Shown here in pieces: positions 20,056 through 28,839 of a DNA stretch of 64,000 nt (its first letter is position 1; each line of letters begins with the position of its first letter). Position numbers and translations under genes: made by a program. The DNA comes from Stutzerimonas stutzeri (lineage in GTDB: Bacteria > Pseudomonadota > Gammaproteobacteria > Pseudomonadales > Pseudomonadaceae), in the NCBI RefSeq assembly GCF_002909485.1, contig NZ_PPXG01000001.1, positions 62,001 through 126,000 of the forward strand, given 5' to 3'. Below the pieces are notes generated by a model. That model was given only the letters and a program-made list of their open reading frames with translations, was not told the DNA's origin and ran no database searches.

Positions 20056-21162
20056 TCAGGAGCGGTCCGATGACCAGACGACGAAGGTCGGCGGGCTGGG
20101 CCTGCCCATCAGCGCCTGATCGATCAGCTGCGACACGGTCTGCGCCGAGCGCTTCCAGGAGTAGCGCTCCACGTTGGCCAGCCCGAGGGTGCGCAGATCG
20201 TCGCGCAGCCGCGCGTCCTGCAGCACATGGCGCATGCAGCGGGCGATGTCTTCGATGTTCAGCGGCTCGAAATAGAGCACGCTGTCTCCGAGCACCTCGG
20301 GAATCGAGGCAGCCCGTGCCGCGATCACCGGGCAGCCGCAGGCCTGTGCCTCCAATGGTGGAATGCCAAACCCCTCGTATAGCGAAGGAAAGACGAACGC
20401 TGAGGCACCCTGGTATTCGCGTACCAACTGCTCATCGTCGAGTCGGCCGAGTACCCGCACACGGGTGTCGCCGCCAACACTGCAATTGGTACCGGAAAAG
20501 ACCGAGTGCGAATCGCCGACGATGTGCAGCTCCACCTCATCGAAGCCTTCGAGGCTGAGGAATGCCGCCACCATTCGCGTGAAATTCTTGTGCGCATTCG
20601 GCGAGGAAACCGCCAGCAGGTAAGGCCTGCCGCTGTGCTTGCCCTGCGCGCCGCGCGGAGGATGAAATTTCGCCGCAACCGCATTCGGCACCACGCAGAT
20701 CTTTTCGCTCGGGTAGCCGTAGTAGCGGGCAATTTCCTTGCGCGAGAAATCACTGACGGTGATCAGCGCCTTGATCCGCTTGAGCAGCAACGGCGTAAGG
20801 CCTTTGTAGAGGCTGCGGAAAGTACGCGAATAGCTCTCCGGGTGGCGGACGTAGGTAATGTCATGATGCGTGGCTACCTGATTGCTGTAGATCAACGGTG
20901 CCGTGTTGCACAGCGAAAGCAGCGGAGGATGCCCGTTACGCGACAGCCACAAGGGCAGATCAAGCTGTTCCCAAAGGTGACCACGGTTGCGACCGATGCG
21001 ACGCACCTGTAGACGTTCGGCGCTGACGTGCATATGGATGTCGTGAGGGGCGACGAATGTCAGGTCTTTGCGCATGGCAGCAAGCTCCAGACAGACCTGT
21101 TCGGCAAAACGTTGTACGCCGCGGGTTTCCTGAGTCAGGAAACGAGCGTTGATCGCAATCAT
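20056..21162 (-). CDS. Glycosyltransferase family 4
   Basis: This 368-residue GT-B enzyme starts [21 protein letters not shown], which resembles mannosyl- and rhamnosyl-transferases of O-antigen and Psl-type loci. The donor-binding half shows [31 protein letters not shown] and [22 protein letters not shown], containing the E-x7-E motif. AAGGAGAG precedes ATG 21162. A 179-base gap with a GC-rich hairpin separates it from the hydrolase gene upstream, the largest break in the operon. Both halves remain on the same strand. Confidence 0.9.
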   Translation of the reverse strand: MIAINARFLTQETRGVQRFAEQVCLELAAMRKDLTFVAPHDIHMHVSAERLQVRRIGRNRGHLWEQLDLPLWLSRNGHPPLLSLCNTAPLIYSNQVATHHDITYVRHPESYSRTFRSLYKGLTPLLLKRIKALITVSDFSRKEIARYYGYPSEKICVVPNAVAAKFHPPRGAQGKHSGRPYLLAVSSPNAHKNFTRMVAAFLSLEGFDEVELHIVGDSHSVFSGTNCSVGGDTRVRVLGRLDDEQLVREYQGASAFVFPSLYEGFGIPPLEAQACGCPVIAARAASIPEVLGDSVLYFEPLNIEDIARCMRHVLQDARLRDDLRTLGLANVERYSWKRSAQTVSQLIDQALMGRPSPPTFVVWSSDRS

Positions 21163-21222
21163 GAGCGGCTCTCCTTGCGGGAAGGTGCGTCGTTTTTAGA
21201 AGCGACGATGACGAGAGATCAT

Positions 21223-21247
21223 TGCGCCGCCGGTGAGCAGCGGCGCA
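21223..21247 (-). terminator. GC-rich stem-loop after the hydrolase gene
   Basis: TGCGCCGC 21223-21230 pairs with GCGGCGCA 21240-21247. It sits in the 179-base gap between the PslG-like gene and the next GT4. There is no T-run, so it may be a partial or factor-dependent terminator, an obstacle of the kind an RfaH-like factor would overcome. Confidence 0.35.
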
Positions 21248-21341
21248 GGGTCAAAGCAGAGTGGTCAGCGCCGTGGCGATTGGGTTGTCATACGCGCCTG
21301 GAATGCAGCGGACAGAGGTGCAAGCGGTGAAGCGATTCCAT

Positions 21342-22658
21342 TCAACCTTCGGGCGGCACCGCTCGCAGGCTGACGATCTTCGGAAATCCCGTCAGCTCCA
21401 CCGTGGCGCTGCAACCACGATCTTTGCCTGGGCATTGCCACTCGGTGCTGGTGGTGACTCGTCCGTGCTGTGGCTGTGCGGTATCGATCAGAGCGACCCG
21501 GCCAGCTTCCTGCGTGCTGGCTTGCAGCTCGACCGAGCGCGGTTTGCCGGTGCTCCATGCCACGATCCGTTCATCCTCGCCGCGGGCAAAGCGCAGCATT
21601 ACTACCTCACCCCTCGCGTGCTGCTCTCGTCCAACGAAGGCGTAGGTGCTGACGATTTCGCTTATGGCGCTGAGTACCAGATAGGCTGGTTTAACGGTGA
21701 AGTCCTGCCGAACCAGACCGAAGTTGTGCTCGCGCTCGGTCTTGTCGGTGCCATCGTTTCTGAAGTCGTACCACCACATGCCCTTGATGCTGGGCAGCGT
21801 TTTGGCAAGGAAGAAGCTGCGTGCGAGGTAGGCGGCCTGCAGGGTCTCGTCGATGCCGCACGCGCCTTGATGCGACGGCCAAGCCATTTCGGTGAGATAA
21901 AGCGGCACCGGCCGCCCGGCGGCGCGGGTCAGGTCCTTGTCGACCTCGGTCATCCATTCGATCCAGGCTTCAGGTGTGTTACGTCGCCAGCCTCGGCAGT
22001 GCACGTAAGGGTGTAGCGACAGCCCATCCACCGATTGCATCAGCCCGTTTTCCAACAGGCGCAGGGCGAAGCCAGACTCGATGCCCTGGGTGGTCACGGC
22101 GCCCGCGAGCACCTTGGCATTGGGTGCCCGCTGCCGAATGATGCCCGATGCGTCGGCGATGAGCCGCGCGTAATCCTGGGTGAATTCTGGATCGCGCGGG
22201 TCTTCGACGTCCCATTCGTTCCATATCTCGTAATAGGCCACCTGGCCTTTCAGCTGGTCGGCAATGAATTCGACGTAACGGTTGAACGCTGCCCTGACCG
22301 GCTCGCTGCGGGGCTTTTGCCCCCCACCGTAGTGGGAATTGCCATAGCCGAGGATGAACTGCGTGCTCAGCCCATGGCGTGCTGTTTCCTTCAGGTAACG
22401 GTGCCAGCTCGGCTCGATCTTCAGCTGTCCCGGCTTGCGTTCGACATAAGCCCAGTGGGCGTCGGTACGCACGGAGGTGATGCCTGCATCGCGCATCATC
22501 GCGTAGGCGCGCCCGCTGGGATCGCCCCTGTGCAATTCATGGGCGCAGACGCCGACAACGAAGGGGTCCTCGGTGGTGGTCTGGGCTAAGCCATGCAGGG
22601 AGTGGCCGAGCAGGCCGCCGAGCAGCAGAGCGTTCAGCAGGGAAGAGCGCATCGTCAT
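21342..22658 (-). CDS. PslG-like glycoside hydrolase (GH39-type)
   Basis: This 438-residue exported hydrolase has a signal peptide (residues 1 to about 24, ending HGLAQ). The mature part looks like a clan GH-A (beta/alpha)8 barrel: VGVCAHELHRGD near the start, the acid/base Glu in YYEIWNEWD, and the nucleophile Glu in LYLTEMAWPSHQ. Length and arrangement match P. aeruginosa PslG (442 aa), an endoglycosidase encoded in the psl operon that trims nascent polymer. The longest frame adds 76 unlikely upstream residues. ATG 22658 (GGA 9 to 11 bases before it) or ATG 22652 are the candidates. Confidence 0.82.
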   Translation of the reverse strand: MTMRSSLLNALLLGGLLGHSLHGLAQTTTEDPFVVGVCAHELHRGDPSGRAYAMMRDAGITSVRTDAHWAYVERKPGQLKIEPSWHRYLKETARHGLSTQFILGYGNSHYGGGQKPRSEPVRAAFNRYVEFIADQLKGQVAYYEIWNEWDVEDPRDPEFTQDYARLIADASGIIRQRAPNAKVLAGAVTTQGIESGFALRLLENGLMQSVDGLSLHPYVHCRGWRRNTPEAWIEWMTEVDKDLTRAAGRPVPLYLTEMAWPSHQGACGIDETLQAAYLARSFFLAKTLPSIKGMWWYDFRNDGTDKTEREHNFGLVRQDFTVKPAYLVLSAISEIVSTYAFVGREQHARGEVVMLRFARGEDERIVAWSTGKPRSVELQASTQEAGRVALIDTAQPQHGRVTTSTEWQCPGKDRGCSATVELTGFPKIVSLRAVPPEG

Positions 22659-22683
22659 GTGGATCATCCGTGAAGGTTGGTGC

Positions 22684-23982
22684 TCAGGTGAGGTGCTGCA
22701 GTTCAGGAAGCCGTTGTGCCGACAGGCTGTTGGCCGAGGCCCGGGCCGGGGACAGCACGTGAGAGATGGCCAGCCCGAGGAAAAGTGTGGCGATGGAAAC
22801 TTCGAGTACATCCGTGGCCCAGGCCACCAGACAGATGCAGAAGACGATCGGCAGCAGGGCGCTGCGCAGCCGCGGCCCACGTTCATGCAGACGCAGCATG
22901 AGCGGAAAGGTCAGCAGGTAGAGCAGCACGCCGAACACGCCGAGCATTCCCCACAGGTAAAGCGCGGTGCTGTCGGCAATGCTCAGCAGCTCGAGTCCCG
23001 GTAATGGGTAGACCTGGCCGGCGCTGCCCACTGCACCGAATCCCGCGCCCCACAAGCCCCAACCTTCGCGGCTGATTACTTCGATGAAGTTCGGCCAGCT
23101 GTTGATCAGCCGGTCGGCGAAGGACGCCAGCAGGGTGCCGTTATTGGCTGCGTTGGGGTCCAGGCTCAGCACCAGGCTTGCCAAGGGCAATGCAAGGCCA
23201 ACCAGCACCGCGACGAGGAAGGCGGTCGCGCTGGCAAAGCGGTAGGCCGTCACGAACAGCATCAATAGCGTCAGCACGTAGGCTGCGGCTGTGGATTTGT
23301 TGGTGGTGAGCACGATGCCCACCAGCGCAGCGACGTAGAGCATCAACCGTAGCAGGCGTGACCGGGTGAAGGCGGCGATGAACAGGCTGTATACCGCGAT
23401 CATCACCGACAACGCCGTGGACATGCGGGCGAAGCCGCCGATGCGGTCGATGTCGTCGAACGCCCAGGATCGGTTGGCGCTCAGTTCCACTTCGCCGACC
23501 ATGTAGCTATAGCCCTTCCATGGCACGCTGGTCAGCAGGTCGAGGGCGATGCCAACGAACGATGCGATCAGGCAGAAGCCGATGATCCGCCGCAGTAGTG
23601 CCAGCCGTAACTCCAGATGACGGCCGCAGATCAGACCGAACAGCAGTGGTATGTAAATGAATAGGCTGAAGCCGATGTTGGCCAGCTCCGCACCGTGCAT
23701 CAGTGCCAACTGGCTCGATGTGACAAGTCCCAGCAGCACCAGCCAGAACAGCGGCCAACCTCGATAGCGCAACAGTTCCAGGCTCAGGGCGAGCAAGCAG
23801 GCTACTTTCGGTAAGTACAGCAGCCAGGAGACTCCGGCCATATCGAAGTAATAGCGCAGCGCCCCGGAAAAGGTTTCAGTCAGCAGCAGCGAGGCGACGA
23901 CTAGCGTCAGCAACGTCGGCTTGTCGAAGGCCAACGGATTCGAGTCGCGTTGCCGCGGGGTAATCAGCAGGCTCTGGGTCAT
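22684..23982 (-). CDS. Wzy-like polysaccharide polymerase / O-antigen ligase family
   Basis: This 432-residue protein has about eleven or twelve membrane helices and a larger hydrophilic loop in its second half (around NNGTLLASFADRLINSWPNF and GWGLWGAGFGAVGSAGQVYPL). This is the usual topology of Wzy polymerases and WaaL-type ligases, which have low sequence conservation. In a locus with Wzx and Wzc, a polymerase is the simplest reading. ATG 23982 has GAGGA about 9 bases upstream. This start lies inside the 3' end of the preceding GT4 gene, an overlap of 107 bases. Confidence 0.8.
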   Translation of the reverse strand: MTQSLLITPRQRDSNPLAFDKPTLLTLVVASLLLTETFSGALRYYFDMAGVSWLLYLPKVACLLALSLELLRYRGWPLFWLVLLGLVTSSQLALMHGAELANIGFSLFIYIPLLFGLICGRHLELRLALLRRIIGFCLIASFVGIALDLLTSVPWKGYSYMVGEVELSANRSWAFDDIDRIGGFARMSTALSVMIAVYSLFIAAFTRSRLLRLMLYVAALVGIVLTTNKSTAAAYVLTLLMLFVTAYRFASATAFLVAVLVGLALPLASLVLSLDPNAANNGTLLASFADRLINSWPNFIEVISREGWGLWGAGFGAVGSAGQVYPLPGLELLSIADSTALYLWGMLGVFGVLLYLLTFPLMLRLHERGPRLRSALLPIVFCICLVAWATDVLEVSIATLFLGLAISHVLSPARASANSLSAQRLPELQHLT

Positions 23983-25186
23983 GGTGGGTCCTCGTTCCCT
24001 GAAGTGTTTCGCGCAAGATGGCTTGGTACTGATCCAGCATGCGTTCCATATCCAGCAGCGGCAGCACACTGGCTCGAGCCTGACTGGCCAGCTTCTGGCG
24101 CATTGCGCCATCGATATAGAGCCAGAGCATGGCGATGCCGAGTGAGTCGGGATCATCGGGCGAGCAGAGCAGACCGTTACATTCGTCGCGGATGATCTCC
24201 GGCAGCCCGCCCATGTTGCTGGCGATCACCGGCAGGTGGTTGGCGCAGCCCTCGACGGCGACTAGGCCGAAGGGCTCGGCCCACAGCGATGGCACTACCA
24301 GCACATCGATGCTTTGCATGAACTCGTCGCTGTCGCAGTAACCGAGAAAGCTGACCTTTTTCGGATCGGCCATAGCCTTGAGCTTGGCCTCGTAGTCAAG
24401 CTTTCCGCGCCCGGCGATGTCCAGCCGGGCATCGATGTCCAGCCGCTGAAACTGCTCGATCAGCCAGCCGACGCCCTTGTTCTCCGAAAGTGTGCCGATG
24501 TAGCCGAAACGCAGCGGGTAGTTGCAGCGCTGCTTCGGCTTGCGGCCGTGGCCAGGATTTGCCGGCGTGCAGTTGTGCACCACGTGTTGGCGGGCGCCGC
24601 TGAAGTAGCCCTGTTCGGTGATTCGTTTGAGCACGAAGCGGCTGACGCCGATCACCGTGGCGACTTGGGTCGAGGCGCTGGCGTGGCCGAGGCGGAAAAC
24701 CGAGCACAACCCGCACTGGCGCTGGCAGCATCTGCCGCGGTTGAACATGGTGTCCTTTGGGCAGAGCAGATAAAGGTCGTGCAGCACCTGAACGATGGGC
24801 AGGCCCGCGGCGGCGATTTCGTCCCAGACGGAAATCGACCAGCCGGTGAGGTTGTTGGCGACGACGATATCCGGTTGCACCTGCTCGATCACCTCGCGTA
24901 CGTAGCGGCGCATGTCGTTGTTGTAGCGATCACGATAGTGCCAGCCGAGCCGGGCGACGTGGCTGGGGCGCTGCTGTGTGTAATGCCAATAGATGTTCGC
25001 CAGGCGCGCGCGGTAGACCCGTACGCCGTCCTGGCACTGCATGTTCAATCCGGCATCCGGGCCGGTTGCCAGTACCGCCACCTCGCAACCACGACGCTGT
25101 AGTCCCTCTGCCAGGTGGCGGAGGATGACTTCCGCGCCGCCGCCGACATGCGGGGGGTAGAACGCATTGAGGAATAGGATCTTCAT
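23876..25186 (-). CDS. Glycosyltransferase family 4 with cysteine cluster
   Basis: This 436-residue GT-B enzyme begins MKILFLNAFYPPHVGGGAEVI. The C-terminal domain holds FGYIGTLSENKGVGWLIE, VSFLGYCDSDEF and PSLWAEPFGLVAVEGCANHLPVIA with the E-x7-E motif. An unusual insert after HDLYLLCPKD contains CCQRQCGLC, five or six cysteines in about 20 residues, suggesting a metal site or disulphides; related GT4 enzymes sometimes carry such a cluster. The conserved fold ends near residue 395. The last 40 residues run into the polymerase start region and look unconserved, so a lost stop codon is possible. Confidence 0.88.
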   Translation of the reverse strand: MKILFLNAFYPPHVGGGAEVILRHLAEGLQRRGCEVAVLATGPDAGLNMQCQDGVRVYRARLANIYWHYTQQRPSHVARLGWHYRDRYNNDMRRYVREVIEQVQPDIVVANNLTGWSISVWDEIAAAGLPIVQVLHDLYLLCPKDTMFNRGRCCQRQCGLCSVFRLGHASASTQVATVIGVSRFVLKRITEQGYFSGARQHVVHNCTPANPGHGRKPKQRCNYPLRFGYIGTLSENKGVGWLIEQFQRLDIDARLDIAGRGKLDYEAKLKAMADPKKVSFLGYCDSDEFMQSIDVLVVPSLWAEPFGLVAVEGCANHLPVIASNMGGLPEIIRDECNGLLCSPDDPDSLGIAMLWLYIDGAMRQKLASQARASVLPLLDMERMLDQYQAILRETLQGTRTHHDPEPADYPAATRLESVGLRQADVADASRRLAAAD

Positions 25187-25246
25187 CGGTTGGCTCGCTG
25201 ATTGATCCTGTCAGGCTGCTCGGAGGCGCCGAAGCACCTCGCCTGG

Positions 25247-25756
25247 TCAGGAATAGCACTGGAGATAGCGGGTGGGCACCCGGACTTTCTGTTCACGCTG
25301 CAGCAGGTTGAGCAGGATGACGGAACGCTCCTCGCCGTCGCTGCTGACGAAAATCGCTTCGATCTCACTGAAGCTGCCGCCACTTAGCTGTACCCGATCT
25401 CCGGGGGTGAACGGCCTGGCCGGCGTGTCCTGCTCCTGGGCGAGGCGCTGTCGCAACTGCTCGATCAGCTCGTCGCGCACCGCTGTGGGCTGGCCGCCGA
25501 AGCTCACCACACGACTGACGCCGCGGGTGGAGCGAATCGGGTACCAGTTGTCATTGATGCAATCCAGGCGGATGAACAGATAGCCCGGAAACAGTGCTTC
25601 GCCGGTCCTGAAATTTGATGAGCCGCGCAATGGCGGCGGCGCTTTGATCGGCCGGTAGCACTCGAAGTGCTGGCGCAGCAGGTGCTCCTCGGCGCGGGCT
25701 TCCTGGCGTGGTTTGGTCTGGATCAGATACCAGCGTGCGGTTTTGCTCGGTGTCAT
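25247..25756 (-). CDS. NusG-family antiterminator, RfaH-like
   Basis: This 169-residue protein has an NGN domain beginning RWYLIQTKPRQEARAEEHL, with the RNAP-contacting segment EALFPGYLFIRLD and RSTRGVSRVVSFGG, and a KOW domain at PFTPGDRVQLSGGSFSEIEAIF. Specialised NusG paralogues (RfaH, LoaP, UpxY, TaA) join RNA polymerase at a specific DNA signal and prevent termination in long envelope-polysaccharide operons. Here the gene lies inside such an operon, and ops-like sequences lie upstream of its first gene. AAGGA precedes ATG 25756. Whether the C-terminal domain switches fold as in E. coli RfaH cannot be seen. Confidence is high for the family, moderate for the target. Confidence 0.92.
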   Translation of the reverse strand: MTPSKTARWYLIQTKPRQEARAEEHLLRQHFECYRPIKAPPPLRGSSNFRTGEALFPGYLFIRLDCINDNWYPIRSTRGVSRVVSFGGQPTAVRDELIEQLRQRLAQEQDTPARPFTPGDRVQLSGGSFSEIEAIFVSSDGEERSVILLNLLQREQKVRVPTRYLQCYS

Positions 25757-25811
25757 GAGGATGTCCTTCCCTGAGTGGCCTGCTCGAATCCCGATGGCAG
25801 GCTGAATGTTG

Positions 25812-26555
25812 TCAAGCCAGCGTCAGCGTTGCCCTTTTTTCATGACCTTCGAGCACGCTGAAGCGCTGTAACAGGTCCTTGAGCGTCTCGCGGCTGTTGA
25901 ACATCAGTACATCGATGATCGACAACGACGGCACGAATGGATGTTTGAATTGCGGGTAGGCAATGTCGTCCATGCGCAGGAAACGCAGCAGCAGCCCGTC
26001 GGCGCGGAAGCGGGCAGGGCAGTACAGGTCCATGCCACCGATGGGGTTCAGGTATAGCTCACCATCCATACGATGGGTGATCTGGATGACCCGGTCCTGC
26101 ATCTCCATCTTCGCCGGCAAGCCTAGGCTGGAGCCGCGATAGATCGGCGTGCGGATATTCAGGTAGGCGCAAAGGCAGCGCAGGGCGTTCTCGGTAAACA
26201 GCGCCAGGTTGCGTTCCGGGCAGTGCAGGATGCCGTGGATCAGCGGCAGCACCGTGTCGCGGTGTGGCGCCTTGGCGTAGCAGCGTTCGAGCATCGTCAG
26301 CAGCGCATCGGCTTCCTTGTCAAAGTCGTCACAGAGCCAGCGCTCGTTGATGCGCTCGGTCTGATGGCCCTTCTTCAAGGGGAAGGTGATCAGTTTGGGT
26401 TGACCGTTGACCAATATGCGGTTGCGGTTCATCCATGAGCCTTTGACGAACTGCAGGTCGTCCCCCAGGACGAACACGTCGCTGAGGGCAATCAGTTGAA
26501 AGTAGCCCATGTATGGAAATAGGTAGGGCTGCATCATCGAGACGGTTCTGAGCAC
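25812..26555 (-). CDS. WbqC-like family protein
   Basis: This 247-residue protein carries the WbqC-family start MMQPYLFPYMGYFQLIALSD, followed by FVKGSWMNRNRIL and ITFPLKK, then LNPIGGMDLY. WbqC-like proteins occur in O-antigen and capsule loci and are linked to synthesis of N-acylated amino sugars, though the reaction is not settled. I chose GTG 26555 because a perfect AAGGAGG lies 6 bases upstream and 22 bases separate it from the kinase gene; the longer frame overlaps the kinase. A DegT aminotransferase in the same operon could make the amino sugar it acts on, an inference. Confidence 0.85.
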   Translation of the reverse strand: MLRTVSMMQPYLFPYMGYFQLIALSDVFVLGDDLQFVKGSWMNRNRILVNGQPKLITFPLKKGHQTERINERWLCDDFDKEADALLTMLERCYAKAPHRDTVLPLIHGILHCPERNLALFTENALRCLCAYLNIRTPIYRGSSLGLPAKMEMQDRVIQITHRMDGELYLNPIGGMDLYCPARFRADGLLLRFLRMDDIAYPQFKHPFVPSLSIIDVLMFNSRETLKDLLQRFSVLEGHEKRATLTLA

Positions 26556-26577
26556 GGCGCACCTCCTTGTATGGCGT

Positions 26578-28788
26578 TCAAGCTTGCTGGGTATAGGTGT
26601 AATAGCCGTAGGCACCGCTGTCATAAGGTGACGTCGACGCCTTGCGCTTCACGGCATTGAGGATCACGCCCTTGAGGATCACGCCGTTTTGCGCAAGGCG
26701 GCGTTTGGACGCATCGATCTGCGAGCTCGTACTAATCCCGAAGCGGGCCACCAACAGGTTGGTGCCGGCTTGCTGGGCGACCAACACCGCATCGGTGACG
26801 GCCAGCACGGGTGGCGTGTCGATGATGATGAAGTCATACAGGCGCTCTGCTTCTTTCAGCAGCCGGGAGAAGTTGTCATGCATCAGCAACTCCGATGGAT
26901 TCGGTGCCGAGAAACCGGCGGAGATGAAGTGCAGGTTCTTCAGCTCTGTACGGTTGCTGACTTCCGCCAGCCCCAGGCCGCTGGCCAGTGCATCCGACAG
27001 CCCGTGGCGTGGCGCAATGCCGAACAGTGTGTGCAAGTAACCGCGGCGCATGTCGGCATCGATCAACAGCACGCGCTGCCCGGTCTGCGCGATGACGGCG
27101 GCGAGGTTGCTGGATACGAACGACTTGCCCACCGCGGGGGTAGGGCTGGTGATCATCAGCACCTTGTTGCGCGCCTCGAGCATGGCGAACTTGAGGCTGG
27201 TGCGCAGGCTGCGCAGCGATTCGACGGCCAGATCGGTCGGCTCGGTCAGGCTTAGCAGTCGGGTCTTGCCGTCGCGCGTCTTGCGGCTGCGGTTCAGTTG
27301 ATCCTGGGAGGCGCTGTAGGGCAGGCCGGCATATACCGGAACGCCGAGCTTTTCGATGACGTCCGGGCTCTCCACGCCACGGTAGAACGCCTGGCGAAGC
27401 AGGATCACCGCTGCCGAAACCAGTAAGCCGACGAGAATGGCAATAGCCACAACCAGGGGGCGAACCGGCTTTGAGGGCTTCTCGATCATTGAGTAGGCGT
27501 TGTCGATGATGCGCACATTGCCGATGGTGCCGGCGCGCAGAATGTCCTGCTCCTGCGCCTGGTTCATCAGCAACGTGTAGGTTTGGGTCGTGACTTCCAT
27601 GTCACGTTGCAGGCGCAGCAACTCCTGCTGCGTCATGGGTAAAGCGTCGACCTTCTTCATTAGCTGGGCTTTCTGCGCCTGCAGCTCGTTCATCTGGGTG
27701 ATCAGCGTGCGGTAGGTCGGGTGTTCGCGGGTGTAGAGCCGGTCGTAATCCACACGCTTGAGCGTCAGTTCGGAAATCTGCGTCTCCAATGCGACGATCT
27801 GGTCCAGCACGCCCTTGGTCTCGATGCTGATATCCACCGATTTGGAGCTGGTCTGATAGCTGTTCAGTGCCGCTTCGGCCTTCTCAAGCTCCTTGCGCAC
27901 CTGTGGCAGTTGCGAGCGGAGAAACTCCAGGCGCTGAGCCGCCTCGGCCGAGCTGCGCTGAATGTTCTGGCTGACGTACAAGCGGCTGATTTCATCGAGA
28001 ACCCGGTTGGCCAGCTGCGGGTCGGGGTCTTCCAGAGACATATAGATGATCCCGGAATCCTTGCCGGCCTCGCCGACCTTCAGGCGGTTCTGGTAATCCA
28101 GTGCCGTGGTCTGCGGGCGATTCCTGACCAGCAGGAATTCGGTACCGGCGCGCGCTTGCAGGTCGGCGACCTGCACCTTGAAGCCCTGGCTTTCCACAGC
28201 CTGGTTTACCTGGCCACGCAGAAGCAGCTGCTGTTCGTCGTCATACAGGCTGAAGTTGTCGGCATTGCCGGCAACCAGAGTGAGCTCCATGCCCAGATAG
28301 GCCTCCGGGACATCAAGCTGGAATACGTCGAGCTTTTCCCCGCCCCAGGCATATCCGGCCAACCCGAACAAGGGCGCAGCCAGAGCGCCATCGGTCGCGG
28401 GATCGTGTTTGCGAGCCATGTAGGCGCCAATCACCGGGAAGTGCCGCGGCTTCGCAACGATATAAAGCTTGAGCTCTTCGACCGCCCTGCCCAGCACGGC
28501 ACGGGATTTGAGCAGCGATATCTCGGTGACCGCCTGGGATACCGAGTCTGGTCGCGCCGATATTTCCGGTACGCCTGTGATCGCGCCTTTTTTGGGTTCG
28601 ATCTGGATCATCGCAGTGGCCTGGTAGATTGGCGTGGCGATCAGGGCGTAGGCGACGCCAAGCGCGGCGAACAGCCCCGTGATGGCAATGATCAGCGCCT
28701 TGTGGTCGAAGGCCGTGCGCATTATTGCGGCGAGATCGATGCGGTTGTCCGCGTCGTATTCCAGTGAAGAGCGGGTCAAGGCAGTCAT
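26578..28788 (-). CDS. Wzc-type chain-length regulator with tyrosine autokinase domain
   Basis: This 736-residue protein fuses a Wzz/PCP-2a membrane part and a BY-kinase. There are membrane helices near residues 33-53 and 450-470, with a periplasmic coiled-coil domain between them and the GNVR-like motif PMTQQELLRLQRDMEV before the second helix. The kinase has Walker A TSPTPAVGKSFVSSN, Walker A' VLLIDADMRRG and Walker B IIIDTPPVLAVTDA. The tail is tyrosine-rich (SPYDSGAYGYYTYTQQA), the autophosphorylation cluster. It controls polymer length and export. GAGGAAGGA precedes the ATG. The partner Wza and the phosphatase Wzb are not in this window. Confidence 0.94.
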   Translation of the reverse strand: MTALTRSSLEYDADNRIDLAAIMRTAFDHKALIIAITGLFAALGVAYALIATPIYQATAMIQIEPKKGAITGVPEISARPDSVSQAVTEISLLKSRAVLGRAVEELKLYIVAKPRHFPVIGAYMARKHDPATDGALAAPLFGLAGYAWGGEKLDVFQLDVPEAYLGMELTLVAGNADNFSLYDDEQQLLLRGQVNQAVESQGFKVQVADLQARAGTEFLLVRNRPQTTALDYQNRLKVGEAGKDSGIIYMSLEDPDPQLANRVLDEISRLYVSQNIQRSSAEAAQRLEFLRSQLPQVRKELEKAEAALNSYQTSSKSVDISIETKGVLDQIVALETQISELTLKRVDYDRLYTREHPTYRTLITQMNELQAQKAQLMKKVDALPMTQQELLRLQRDMEVTTQTYTLLMNQAQEQDILRAGTIGNVRIIDNAYSMIEKPSKPVRPLVVAIAILVGLLVSAAVILLRQAFYRGVESPDVIEKLGVPVYAGLPYSASQDQLNRSRKTRDGKTRLLSLTEPTDLAVESLRSLRTSLKFAMLEARNKVLMITSPTPAVGKSFVSSNLAAVIAQTGQRVLLIDADMRRGYLHTLFGIAPRHGLSDALASGLGLAEVSNRTELKNLHFISAGFSAPNPSELLMHDNFSRLLKEAERLYDFIIIDTPPVLAVTDAVLVAQQAGTNLLVARFGISTSSQIDASKRRLAQNGVILKGVILNAVKRKASTSPYDSGAYGYYTYTQQA

Positions 28789-28839
28789 TGGGAGTCCTTC
28801 CTCATGTTGCGAGTTTGCGAAGATCCGGGTCTGGGCTGA

